Positions 34,231 through 42,434 of a DNA stretch of 64,000 bases are shown piece by piece (position 1 is the stretch's first letter; each line of letters starts with the position of its first letter). The stretch is from RPQJ01 sp963707145. GTDB taxonomy: Bacteria; Pseudomonadota; Gammaproteobacteria; Steroidobacterales; Steroidobacteraceae. The notes beneath the pieces were generated by a model. It saw nothing but the letters and a program-made list of their open reading frames with translations, made no database searches and was not told where the DNA came from. Location of the stretch: assembly GCA_963707145.1 (NCBI GenBank), contig CAVPOQ010000004.1:620001-684000 (forward strand), given 5' to 3'. The position numbers and the translations under genes were made by a program.

Positions 34231-35559
34231 TCAGGCCGGCTGCGCCCGCGCGAATCTCGCCGCGACCAGCGCCACGACCACGGCGACGACCAGCACGAGG
34301 ATCGAGGCCAGCGGGTTCGTGAGCAGCTGCGGGGCGAGCAGCAGCAGCAGTCCGAAGCCGAGCATCATGAAGCCAGAGACGAGCTTCAGGATGCGGCCCT
34401 CGCTCTCGGTGAGCTTGCGCGCGCCCATCGTGCGCACGAACACGAAAACGATCGCGAGCAGCGGGATGACGTAGATGACGTTGTAGACGGCGAGCCACGC
34501 ATAGTATTGCCAGGTTTCGAGCTGCGCGAGCGTGAGCACGCGCGTGTAGACCATCGGGAAGCCGGCGGTGCACAGCAGCTCGTAGGAATTCGCCACGATC
34601 GCAAGCAGCACGGTGCTCGCGAGCATCGGGCCGAGGCTGCCCGTCGCGACGATGCCGCGCATGCGCTTGAAGAGCCCGGGCTTGGCGGAATCCGGGATGG
34701 ACAGGCTCGGCCCTTCCTTGAACCAGAAGAAGTCCTTGATGTTGAGCGCCGCGACCGCGAGTGCCAGCAGGCCGGCGATCACCGTGATGACGCGCAGCTC
34801 CCCGGCCACGAGGAACACGTTGAGCCACGCCGCCATGAACACGAAGTAGACGAGGCCCGAGAACAGCACGAAGGTGCCGCCCACGATCGCCATGCGCGTC
34901 CGGCTCCTGGCGTGCACCAGCAGGCTCAGCAGGAACAACAGCACGAAGAACGCGCAGGGGTTGAACGCATCCATGCCGGCGAGCACCAGCGTCAGCACCG
35001 GCAGCGACAGCGCCTTGGCGTCCACTGGCCCGAGGAACGGCAGGTTGACCGTCGTGCCGGCCTGCTCTCCGGGCGGCGGCGCGCCCGCGCCTGCCGGGAC
35101 GCTCGCCGCGGGAGCGACCGCAGCAGCGGTCGGCTGCGCGAGACGCTGGGCGTGGCACTTCTCGAGGGCGCCGGCGATTTCCGCCCCGGTGGTCGCCGCG
35201 GAGTCGTACCCGATCAGCACCTGCCGGCAGAACACGAAGCCGGGCACCGACAGCGCCTGCGTGCCGAGCGACAGCGCGGTCTCGTAGTAGAAGCGCGCGT
35301 TCTTGCGGTTGTCCTTGACCGAGAACTTCTGCACCTCGAGCCACGGCGAGCGGGCCTTCAGTTCCTCGATGAATGGAGCGGCGGCCTGGCAGTGCGGGCA
35401 GGTTGGCGAGAAGAAGTAGTAGAGCCGCACGACCGGCGTGCCGTCGGCCGCCGTCCCGAACCAGAATTCGTCGGACTCGGGATCCGGCGCCGCCTGTGCG
35501 CAAGCGGCGCCGAGGAGCAGGGCGAGCAGGGCGAGCAGGCGGGTCCAGGGCATGGGCAT
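34231..35559 (-). CDS. Thioredoxin-CcdA-like fusion (DsbD-like thiol/disulfide transporter)
   Basis: 442 residues. A signal peptide (to about 23) is followed by a periplasmic thioredoxin-fold domain with redox motif CPHC at 54-57 (YYFFSPTCPHCQAA). A Pro/Ala linker (about 140-165) leads to a CcdA/DsbD-like transmembrane domain with paired cysteines in DAFNPCAFFVLLFLLSLL and SYELLCTAGFPMVYT. The last TM helices run to the C-terminus. Proteins of this design move reducing equivalents across the inner membrane, for example for cytochrome c maturation; the nirS and other c-type cytochromes here would need it. Function inferred from architecture. The order (thioredoxin first, CcdA second) is the reverse of DsbD's C-terminal thioredoxin. 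Confidence 0.82.
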   Translation of the reverse strand: MPMPWTRLLALLALLLGAACAQAAPDPESDEFWFGTAADGTPVVRLYYFFSPTCPHCQAAAPFIEELKARSPWLEVQKFSVKDNRKNARFYYETALSLGTQALSVPGFVFCRQVLIGYDSAATTGAEIAGALEKCHAQRLAQPTAAAVAPAASVPAGAGAPPPGEQAGTTVNLPFLGPVDAKALSLPVLTLVLAGMDAFNPCAFFVLLFLLSLLVHARSRTRMAIVGGTFVLFSGLVYFVFMAAWLNVFLVAGELRVITVIAGLLALAVAALNIKDFFWFKEGPSLSIPDSAKPGLFKRMRGIVATGSLGPMLASTVLLAIVANSYELLCTAGFPMVYTRVLTLAQLETWQYYAWLAVYNVIYVIPLLAIVFVFVRTMGARKLTESEGRILKLVSGFMMLGFGLLLLLAPQLLTNPLASILVLVVAVVVALVAARFARAQPA

Positions 35560-35676
35560 GTCGGGTCGGCCGGTCGAAGTGCGCGCATGATACCGGCGCC
35601 GCGGCCGCTGACGGTCCGGTTTTCTACCGATGCCGGAGCGCGTGCGCGCCGGCGGCGGGGGTGCCTGCCCGGCAGT

Positions 35677-36573
35677 TCAGCGCAGGAGGTTGCGCGGGTC
35701 GGGCTGCTCCTCGGGCGGGGCCTGGCTGTAGTCGCCGAAGGGTCCGTCGCGCCGCGCGACCGCGGCGCGCACTCCCTCCTCGCGCGCCAGTGCGATGAAG
35801 CGCTTCGCCTCCGGGGTGTTGCGCATCAGACCGTCGAGGATCGGCCCGAGCGTCTGCGTGGCCGCGAGCCCCATGTTCTCGTAGGCCTGGTTGACCACCA
35901 GCTTCATTGCCGCGAGCTGCGACAGCGGGATGGACGCGAGCTGCCGGGCCCGGCGCCGCACGGTGGCCTCGAGATCGGCGAACGGCACTGCCGCGTTGAT
36001 CAGCCCGCAGTCCGCTGCCTCCCGGCCCGACAGCGGACGGCCCGTGAGCGCGTACTCCTTGGCGCGGGTGAGCCCGAGCCGGTAGATCCACATCCCGCTG
36101 AGATACGCACCCCACAGGCGCGAGTAGGGCGTGCCGATACGCGCATCCTCGCTCGCGATCACGAGATCCGCGCACAGCGCGTAGTCGCTGCCGCCGCCCA
36201 CGCACCAGCCGTGCACCTCGGCGATCACGGGCTTCGGCGAGCGCCACAGGCTCATGAACTTCTGCGTCGGTGCGAGCGCGGGCGCGGTAGCGAACATGAA
36301 GTCCTTGCCCGCGTCCCACTCGCCGTCGGTGGTGATCTGCTCGTCCCAGTGATGGAAGCCGTCGCTGAAGTCGAAGCCGCCGCAGAACGAACGGCCGGCG
36401 CCGCGCAGGATGATCACCTTGACCTGCGGGTCGCGGACCGCGGCATTGACCGCCGCCTCGATTTCGTCGGGCATCGGCGGAACGATGGTGTTGAGCGACT
36501 CGGGCCGGTTCAGCGTAATCGTCGCGATCGGGCCGTCCACGGCATACAGCAGGGTCTCGAAGCTCACGGGCAT
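35677..36573 (-). CDS. Enoyl-CoA hydratase/isomerase (crotonase) family protein
   Basis: 298 residues with the crotonase fold: ATITLNRPESLNT, IILRGAGRSFCGGFDFSDG (oxyanion strand), KPVIAEVHGWCVGGGSDYALCADLVIASEDARIG and GLTRAKEYALTGRPLSGREAADCGL. The two catalytic glutamates of true enoyl-CoA hydratase are not evident: Asp replaces Glu in GGGSDYAL, and the PEI/PE motif after FG is absent. The activity may therefore be an isomerase, hydrolase or other crotonase chemistry. The ATG at 36573 gives the normal N-terminus. It lies 7 bp after the transglutaminase gene, so they are co-transcribed. Confidence 0.85.
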   Translation of the reverse strand: MPVSFETLLYAVDGPIATITLNRPESLNTIVPPMPDEIEAAVNAAVRDPQVKVIILRGAGRSFCGGFDFSDGFHHWDEQITTDGEWDAGKDFMFATAPALAPTQKFMSLWRSPKPVIAEVHGWCVGGGSDYALCADLVIASEDARIGTPYSRLWGAYLSGMWIYRLGLTRAKEYALTGRPLSGREAADCGLINAAVPFADLEATVRRRARQLASIPLSQLAAMKLVVNQAYENMGLAATQTLGPILDGLMRNTPEAKRFIALAREEGVRAAVARRDGPFGDYSQAPPEEQPDPRNLLR

Positions 36574-36580
36574 CTCCGGT

Positions 36581-37258
36581 TCAGCGGTCGGCGGGTCGGG
36601 ACTCGCGCGCGGCGTCGGCGGCAAAATCGACGGACGCGAGTCCGGAATGACCCGGCGTCCAGTTCGGATAGAGCCGCGCGAGGTCCGCGACCATGCACGC
36701 GAGCGGCACGTCGTCGAAGCTGCCGCGCTGCGCGACGTACTCCATGTGCCGCTGGCCCTGCCGGTCGAACGGGTGGTACAGGGAGTCCGCCCGACCGTCG
36801 AACTCGAGCGTCTTCAGTCCGAAGCGCTCGCAGAGCTCGCGGTTGAAGGCCGGCGTGGCCTTCAGCCAGCGTCCTTCGATCTCGATCTCGGTATAGCCGT
36901 GCCAGTGGAACACGTCGGTCTGCATGACCGCGCGCATGCGCTCGGTCGAGAGATGGTTGCGCACGTCGGCGAAGCCCACGCGGGCCGGGATGCCGGCTGC
37001 ACGGCAGGCCGCGGCGAGCAGCGTGGCCTTGGGCACGCACCAGCCGTAGCCGAACGCGAGTACCGTGCTCGCCCGCATGCCGGCCGGCGACAGGTCGATC
37101 CGGTAGGGGTCGTAGCGGAAGCCGTCGCGGACCGCGTCGTAGAGCGCCACCGCGCGTTCGCGATCGTCCGCGCCGCGGGCCACGCGGGCAGCGAACCCGG
37201 CGACGGCCGGGTGGTTGCTGTCGATCAGGTCAGTCGGCGCAAGCGTGACTGGGCTCAT
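36581..37258 (-). CDS. Transglutaminase-like cysteine protease family protein
   Basis: 225 residues. The transglutaminase core has the nucleophile Cys74 in GYGWCVPKATLLAAACRAAGIPARVGF, the catalytic His in VFHWHGYTEIEI (about 118-120) and an Asp/Asn position after the WLKATPAFN block. No signal peptide. Bacterial members are usually peptidases rather than crosslinkers. The preferred ATG is at 37258; a longer frame upstream is Arg/Ala-rich shadow. It is a second transglutaminase-fold gene just 1.8 kb from the Anbu-cluster transglutaminase, but in a separate operon with the crotonase. Confidence 0.8.
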   Translation of the reverse strand: MSPVTLAPTDLIDSNHPAVAGFAARVARGADDRERAVALYDAVRDGFRYDPYRIDLSPAGMRASTVLAFGYGWCVPKATLLAAACRAAGIPARVGFADVRNHLSTERMRAVMQTDVFHWHGYTEIEIEGRWLKATPAFNRELCERFGLKTLEFDGRADSLYHPFDRQGQRHMEYVAQRGSFDDVPLACMVADLARLYPNWTPGHSGLASVDFAADAARESRPADR

Positions 37259-37395
37259 CGGGGCTGCCTGCCTCTGCGGGCGATGATCGTCCCACGCCGA
37301 ACCCCTCGGCAACCCGCGAGGGCCACTACGTGTTTCCCGAAGGGGGCGGCTGTGGCAATCTATCCAGGTCAGGCGCGCTTCGAGAGGCAGGCCCG

Positions 37396-38361
37396 ATGTT
37401 ACGGATGGATCCGCCACGGCTGCAGCAGGCGCTCGATGAGCTGGAGGAGGCCACGCGCGACCACGAGGCGTGGTATCGGGAGTTGATGCGCAGCATCGTC
37501 TGCCGCGTATCCTCCGGCGCCGACGAGACCGCTCCCGACCGCCATCGCCACTGCCGCTTCGGCGAGTGGTACTACGGCCGCGCCCAGACCGAGCTGCGCG
37601 AGCAGCGTGCCTACGCGGCCATCGAGGCCGAGCACAAGCGGCTGCACCGTCTGGCGGCGCGGGTGCTGCAGGCATCGGCGTCGAACCAGCCGATCTCCAC
37701 CGAGGACTACGACGAACTGGTCGCCGGCAGTGCACGGCTGCGACTCGAACTCGGGTCGTTGCGCCAGCAGATCGAGGCGGTGCTGCGCAATCGCGACCCG
37801 CTGACCGGCGCGTTCGGCCGCGTCGAGATCCTCCCCGCGCTGCGCGAGGCCGCGGAACTCGGTCGTCGCGGCGTGCAGCGTGCCTGCGTCGCGTTCATGG
37901 ACCTCGACCGGTTCAAGGACATCAACGACCGCCACGGGCACCGCGTGGGCGACGAGGTGCTGGTCGGCGCCGTCGGTTACGTCGCCGCGCACCTGCGCAG
38001 CTACGACCGGCTGTTCCGCTACGGTGGCGACGAATTCCTGATCCTGCTGCCCGGAGTCCACATCGAGGTGGCCCACCGGCTGGTGGACCGGCTGCGCGCC
38101 GGGTTGGCGGAAACCGTGGTCGCCTCCACCGAGGCCGGCCTGCCGATCCGGGTCACGGCCTCGTTCGGCGTAACGCCCTTGGAGTCCGACCTGACGGCCG
38201 AAGTGTCCGTGGACCGCGCCGACAAGGCGCTGCTGGTCGCGAAGGCGGCAGGTCGCAACCGCGTCATCCGCTGGGATCCGTCGGTCACCACGGCGCGGCT
38301 CGCGGGCGTGGTAACGGTGGCCAGCCCCGCCAGTCGCGGCGGGACCGTCTCCCGCGCCTAG
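37396..38361 (+). CDS. Diguanylate cyclase with zinc-sensing CZB domain (DgcZ-like)
   Basis: 321 residues. The N-terminal CZB (chemoreceptor zinc-binding) domain has the ligand pattern H23 (DHEAW), HCRFGEWY with Cys53, and His80/His84 (EHKRLH). The GGDEF domain follows, with the active site YGGDEF at 209-214 and the inhibitory I-site RSYD at 201-204, five residues before. DPLTGAFGR starts the domain. It would make c-di-GMP from two GTP, inhibited by Zn2+ as in E. coli DgcZ and by product. ATG 37396 is used. It is convergent with anbu, and the last 4 bases overlap. Confidence 0.9.
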   Translation: MLRMDPPRLQQALDELEEATRDHEAWYRELMRSIVCRVSSGADETAPDRHRHCRFGEWYYGRAQTELREQRAYAAIEAEHKRLHRLAARVLQASASNQPISTEDYDELVAGSARLRLELGSLRQQIEAVLRNRDPLTGAFGRVEILPALREAAELGRRGVQRACVAFMDLDRFKDINDRHGHRVGDEVLVGAVGYVAAHLRSYDRLFRYGGDEFLILLPGVHIEVAHRLVDRLRAGLAETVVASTEAGLPIRVTASFGVTPLESDLTAEVSVDRADKALLVAKAAGRNRVIRWDPSVTTARLAGVVTVASPASRGGTVSRA

Positions 38362-39101
38362 CGCACGCCCAGCCAGTCCGGGTTCGGCAACTCGCTGAAG
38401 GCCTCGCGCAGCGCCTCGCCCCAGGCGCCGCGGATCATCTGGAAGTAGCGGTTCTCCGGCCCGATGTCCACGTGGCTCGCGACGCGGTACTCGTCGCGGC
38501 GCACGATCACGAGGTCGAGCGGCAGGCCCACCGTCAGGTTCGAGCGGATCGTGGAGTCCATCGAGATGAGTGCGCACTTGGCCGCTTCCGACAGCGCCAT
38601 GCTGCGCCGGGTGACGCGGTCGATGATCGGTTTCCCGTACTTCGATTCGCCGAGCTGGAAGTAGGTCGTGTCGGGCGTCGCCTCGATGAAGTTGCCTGCT
38701 GCGTACACCTGGAACAGCCGCGGCACCTCGCCCTTGATCTGACCACCGACGACGAACGAGGCGTTGAACTCCACGCCCTGCGCCCTGAGCGCCTCGCCGT
38801 CGCGCTGGTGCATGTCGCGCAGCGCCTCACCGATGCAGCGCGCCGCCTCGAACATGTTCGGGCAGTTGTGCAGGCTCACCGTGTGCGCTTCCTGCGAGGC
38901 GAGCCGCTCGGCGAGCAGGTTGAGCGCGCCCTGGGTGATGGCGAGATTGCCGGAGGCGAGCATCACGATGACGCGGTCGCCAGGGCGCTCGAACACCGTC
39001 GTCTTGCGAAAGGTGTTGATCTGGTCCACACCCGCGCTGGTGCGCGAGTCTGCGAGGAACACGAGCCCCGAGTCGAGCAGCATGGATACGCAGTAGGTCA
39101 T
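38358..39101 (-). CDS. Anbu, proteasome beta-subunit-like peptidase
   Basis: 247 residues. Anbu is the bacterial ancestral beta subunit of the proteasome/HslV family. The N-terminus MTYCVSMLLDSGLVFLADSRT places Thr2 for exposure by Met removal as the N-terminal nucleophile, as in Ntn hydrolases. GDRVIVMLASGNLAITQ and the C-terminal SMDSTIRSNLTVGLPLDLVIVR match the family. It forms stacked ring or lock-washer assemblies in homologs. The ATG overlaps the stop of the upstream transglutaminase (ATGA). It is the last gene of the four-gene Anbu cluster with the ATP-grasp and alpha-E genes. Substrates are unknown. Confidence 0.9.
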   Translation of the reverse strand: MTYCVSMLLDSGLVFLADSRTSAGVDQINTFRKTTVFERPGDRVIVMLASGNLAITQGALNLLAERLASQEAHTVSLHNCPNMFEAARCIGEALRDMHQRDGEALRAQGVEFNASFVVGGQIKGEVPRLFQVYAAGNFIEATPDTTYFQLGESKYGKPIIDRVTRRSMALSEAAKCALISMDSTIRSNLTVGLPLDLVIVRRDEYRVASHVDIGPENRYFQMIRGAWGEALREAFSELPNPDWLGVR

Positions 39102-39910
39102 TGTTGCTGGCTCTGGCCGCTCGACACCCGCACTGTCACCGTCATCGACTCCCGTCCGCCGCCACGGCGCACCCCGCGCACCGGGGCGGCGTCGAGGTAG
39201 TCGCGCCCCACGGCGAGCCGGCAGTGGCGTGTGCCGGCCTGTTCGCCGTGCGTCACGTCGAGGCTGAGCCAGCCCTGCCCGGTGCCGAGCCACACGTCGG
39301 CCCACGCGTGGCTCGCGACTTCTCCCGTGGCCCCGCCGTGGAAGTAGCCGCTCACGTAGCGTGCGGGCACGCCGGCGGCGCGGCAGCACGCGACCAGCAC
39401 GTGCGCCTGATCCTGACACACGCCCGAGCCGAGATCCAAGGCCTCCGCCGCGCTGTGGGTCACATCAGTCGTGCCGGGCTCGTAGACGACGGCCTCGCGG
39501 ATCCCGGCCACGAGGTCCATCAGCGAGCGGTGCGAAGCGGGGTGGCGGCCGAGGCAGTGTTCGGCGAGTGCGCGCAACGCGGCATCGGGGCGCGTGAGCT
39601 GGGTGGGCGCGAGGTAGGCGAGCGGCGAGAGGCTTCCCGCCTCCTGCAGCATCACCGCGGCGTCGTCGTCCACCTCGGCGGTGCCCTCGACCACGATCCG
39701 CATCTCGCGGTGCGGCGTCTCGAGGGTGACGAGTTGCGTGAGGTTGCCGAACGGGTCCACCTGCTCGAGCCGCTCGCCAGGCGACTGCACGCGCCAGTTG
39801 AGTACGCGCTGGCCGGGGTCGGCGCGCGGGGTCAACTTGAGCGTCTGGATGCTGTAGCTGACCGGCTCCTCGTAGTCGTAGCGGGTCTCGTGGCGGATGT
39901 TGAGCAGCAT
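39098..39910 (-). CDS. Transglutaminase-like protein of the Anbu cluster
   Basis: 270 residues. An N-terminal all-beta domain (MLLNIRHETRYDYEEPVSYS) precedes the transglutaminase core with catalytic Cys165 (GSGVCQDQAHVLVACCRAAG), His201 (VASHAWADVW) and Asp218 (GWLSLDVTHG). The ATG at 39910 gives the family start; upstream frame is shadow. It is the third gene of the order ATP-grasp, alpha-E, transglutaminase, anbu, with only 14 bp to the alpha-E gene and an ATGA overlap with anbu. It probably cleaves or transfers peptides made by the ATP-grasp enzyme (inference from cluster biology). Confidence 0.9.
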   Translation of the reverse strand: MLLNIRHETRYDYEEPVSYSIQTLKLTPRADPGQRVLNWRVQSPGERLEQVDPFGNLTQLVTLETPHREMRIVVEGTAEVDDDAAVMLQEAGSLSPLAYLAPTQLTRPDAALRALAEHCLGRHPASHRSLMDLVAGIREAVVYEPGTTDVTHSAAEALDLGSGVCQDQAHVLVACCRAAGVPARYVSGYFHGGATGEVASHAWADVWLGTGQGWLSLDVTHGEQAGTRHCRLAVGRDYLDAAPVRGVRRGGGRESMTVTVRVSSGQSQQQ

Positions 39911-39924
39911 CGTCGCGCCGGCGC

Positions 39925-40869
39925 TCAGGCCACGTGCCCGAGGAAGTCCCGCCCGATGCGGTCGCTCAGGTCGGCGGTGCGCCCGAGCAGGTCCGTCAGG
40001 AATCCCGCGGCGCCCTGCGGCGCAAGCGTGGCGAGCGTCCCGTAGCGCAGTTCGGCATGCAGCAGGCCCGCGCGCCGCTCGGTCTCGCCGGACTGCGCGT
40101 TGCCGACGGCGTCGACGTTCTCGTGGATGAGGTTCACCGAGCGGTAGATGGAACGCGGTACGTGCTGGTGCAGGATCAGGAACTCCATGACGTGCCGCGG
40201 GCTCACGCTGTCGCGTGACACGCGGCGGTAGCTCTCGAACGCCGACAGCCCGCGCAGCACCACGCTCCAGGGATAGTAGTCGTGCACGACCGCGCCCTGT
40301 TCGGCGGCGGCGGCCTCGCAGGCGAGGCGCACCAGCAGCAGCCTCGCCACGGCGTCGGCACGCTCGAGGAACGTGCCGATCTGCATGAAGTGGTAGCCCT
40401 CGTCGCGCAGCATCGAGGCGATCACCACGCCGCGGGCAAGGTGGGCGCGATACTTCACCCAGTCGACGAACTCCGAGACGTTCAGGGCGGTGAAGCGGCT
40501 CGGCGCCTGGGCGCGCGCCTCGAGCCACGTGGAGTTGAAGGTCTCCCACATCTCCGAGGAGATGGCGCCGCGCACGGCGCGGGCGTTCTCGCGCGCCGTA
40601 CGCAGGCAGCTCAGGATGCTCGAGGGATTGCCGGTGTCGAAGGCGAGGAAGTCGATGACCCAGTGCGGTTCGATGCGCTCGTGTCGGGTGGCGTAGGCGT
40701 CCTCGAGCCCGAGCGTGCGCAGCGCGAGCAGCCACCCATGTGCGTCGGAGCGCTGCTCGTGCGGCAGCAGCGAGAGGCGGTACTGCACGTCGAGCGTGCG
40801 GGCGAGTTCCTCGGCGCGCTCGGCGTAGCGGCCCAGCCAGTAGACGTGGTCGGCAGTGCGGCTGAGCAT
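39925..40869 (-). CDS. Alpha-E (DUF403) protein
   Basis: 314-residue, almost entirely helical protein of the alpha-E family. The start is diagnostic: MLSRTADHVYWLGRYAERAE, followed by LARTLDVQYRLSLLP. Other conserved segments are LRTARENARAVRGAISSEMWE and HFMQIGTFLERADAVARLLL. It is found almost only beside circularly permuted ATP-grasp and transglutaminase genes. Its stop and start spacing is tight: 1-nt overlap with the upstream ATP-grasp gene (TGATG). Biochemical role not known; a scaffold or substrate carrier for peptide-bond formation has been proposed in comparative-genomic work. Confidence 0.9.
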   Translation of the reverse strand: MLSRTADHVYWLGRYAERAEELARTLDVQYRLSLLPHEQRSDAHGWLLALRTLGLEDAYATRHERIEPHWVIDFLAFDTGNPSSILSCLRTARENARAVRGAISSEMWETFNSTWLEARAQAPSRFTALNVSEFVDWVKYRAHLARGVVIASMLRDEGYHFMQIGTFLERADAVARLLLVRLACEAAAAEQGAVVHDYYPWSVVLRGLSAFESYRRVSRDSVSPRHVMEFLILHQHVPRSIYRSVNLIHENVDAVGNAQSGETERRAGLLHAELRYGTLATLAPQGAAGFLTDLLGRTADLSDRIGRDFLGHVA

Positions 40870-42293
40870 CAGGCCTCCAGCACCCAGGTGTCCTTGGTGC
40901 CGCCGCCCTGCGAGGAGTTGACCACCAGCGAGCCCGCTCGAAGCGCCACGCGCGTCAGGCCGCCCGGCACGATCGTGACCTCGCGCCCGGAGAGCACGAA
41001 CGGGCGCAGGTCGATGTGCCGCGGCGCCACGCCCTGCTCGACGAAGGTGGGGCAGGTGGAGAGCGCGAGCGTGGGCTGGGCGATGTACTTCTCCGGCGCC
41101 GCGAGGATCCGCAGCCGGAAGTCCTCGCGCTCGGCCTCCGACGCCGTTGGCCCGACCAGCATCCCGTAGCCGCCGGATCCGTGCACCTCCTTGACGACGA
41201 GTTCGTCGAGATGCGCGAGCGTGTAGGCGAGGTCGTCCTTGCGCCTGAGGATCCGGGTCGGCACGTTGGCGAGCAACGGCTCCTCGCCGAGGTAGAAGCG
41301 GATCATCTCCGGAACGTACGGATAGATCGACTTGTCATCCGCGATGCCGGTGCCGATCGCATTGGCGACCGTGACGCGGCCGGCGCGGTAGGCGGTCATC
41401 AGGCCCGGTACGCCGAGCACGGAGTCGGGGCGAAATACCAGCGGGTCGACGAAGTCGTCGTCGATGCGCCGGTAGATCACGTCGACGCGCTGCGGACCCT
41501 GCGTGGTGCGCATGTACACGAACCCGTCGCGCACGACGAGGTCCTGGCCCTCGACGAGCTCGACGCCCATCTGCTGGGCGAGGAACGCGTGCTCGAAATA
41601 GGCGCTGTTGTGCGCGCCGGGCGTCAGCACCACCACCACCGGGTCGGCCACGCCCGTCGGCGCCACGCTGGCGAGGTTCTCGCGGAGGCGGTCGGGGTAG
41701 TGCTCGACGGGTGCCACGCGGTTGAATCCGAACAGCTCGGGGAAGAGCCGCATCATCATCTTGCGGTCCTCGAGCATGTAGGAGACGCCCGAGGGCACGC
41801 GCAGGTTGTCCTCGAGGACGTAGAACTCGCCCGCGCCGGCGCGCACCACGTCGATGCCGGCGACGTGGGCATAGATGCCGCCCGGGACGTCCATGCCCTG
41901 CATCTCGGGGCGGTACTGGGAATTGCAGAAGACCTGCTCGTTCGTGAGAAGCCCCGCCCGAAGGATTTCCTGGTCGTGGTAGATGTCGCCGATGAAGGCA
42001 TTCAGCGCCCGCACGCGCTGCCTCAGACCGTCCGCGAGCCGTCGCCATTCCTCGGCAGAAAGCACGCGCGGCACGATGTCGAACGGGATCAGCCGCTCGT
42101 CGCCATCCTGCTCGCCGTAGACCGCGAAGGTGATGCCGACGCGGTGGAACAGACTGTCGGCCTCGGCGCGCTTGCGGCGCAGCGTGTCGTCGGGCTGCCG
42201 GGTGAGCCAGTCGGCGTAGACGGCATAGTGCGGCCGGACCTGGCCGTCGGCCGTGTACATCTCGTCGTAGGCGGGTGCGTGCGGGCGTTCCAT
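40869..42293 (-). CDS. Circularly permuted ATP-grasp enzyme
   Basis: 474 residues of the DUF404/DUF407 (CP-ATP-grasp type 2) family. Conserved parts are FNAFIGDIYHDQEIL-like LNAFIGDIYHDQEI, VLEDNLRVPSGVSYMLEDRKMM (nucleotide/metal region), VVLTPGAHNSAYFEHAFLA, VDVIYRRIDDDFVDPL and VVKEVHGSGGYGMLVGP. The enzyme probably ligates an amino acid or peptide with ATP. It is the first gene of the Anbu cluster, which continues directly into alpha-E, transglutaminase and anbu. The ATG at 42293 is clear. The product of the pathway is unknown. Confidence 0.92.
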   Translation of the reverse strand: MERPHAPAYDEMYTADGQVRPHYAVYADWLTRQPDDTLRRKRAEADSLFHRVGITFAVYGEQDGDERLIPFDIVPRVLSAEEWRRLADGLRQRVRALNAFIGDIYHDQEILRAGLLTNEQVFCNSQYRPEMQGMDVPGGIYAHVAGIDVVRAGAGEFYVLEDNLRVPSGVSYMLEDRKMMMRLFPELFGFNRVAPVEHYPDRLRENLASVAPTGVADPVVVVLTPGAHNSAYFEHAFLAQQMGVELVEGQDLVVRDGFVYMRTTQGPQRVDVIYRRIDDDFVDPLVFRPDSVLGVPGLMTAYRAGRVTVANAIGTGIADDKSIYPYVPEMIRFYLGEEPLLANVPTRILRRKDDLAYTLAHLDELVVKEVHGSGGYGMLVGPTASEAEREDFRLRILAAPEKYIAQPTLALSTCPTFVEQGVAPRHIDLRPFVLSGREVTIVPGGLTRVALRAGSLVVNSSQGGGTKDTWVLEA

Positions 42294-42434
42294 CGGGCGA
42301 CCTCCCCGGAACCGTAAGCGAAAATCGTGCCAGCCCCGGCGAGGGTCCCCGGGGCGCCTCCACGGCGACCCGGGGGATGCCAGCGCGCCCCGATTCGGTG
42401 CGCGGGCGGGCGAAAACGGGGCGCCCGGCGACGT

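Noticed and set aside
33949..36846. 965-residue open frame on the plus strand, antisense to three genes
   Set aside because: Arg/His/Asp-rich translation with no motif, typical GC-rich shadow of the genes on the minus strand.
36581..39910. The second transglutaminase (36581) as part of the Anbu cluster
   Set aside because: It is in a separate operon with a crotonase, and the plus-strand diguanylate cyclase separates it from the cluster, which already has its own transglutaminase.
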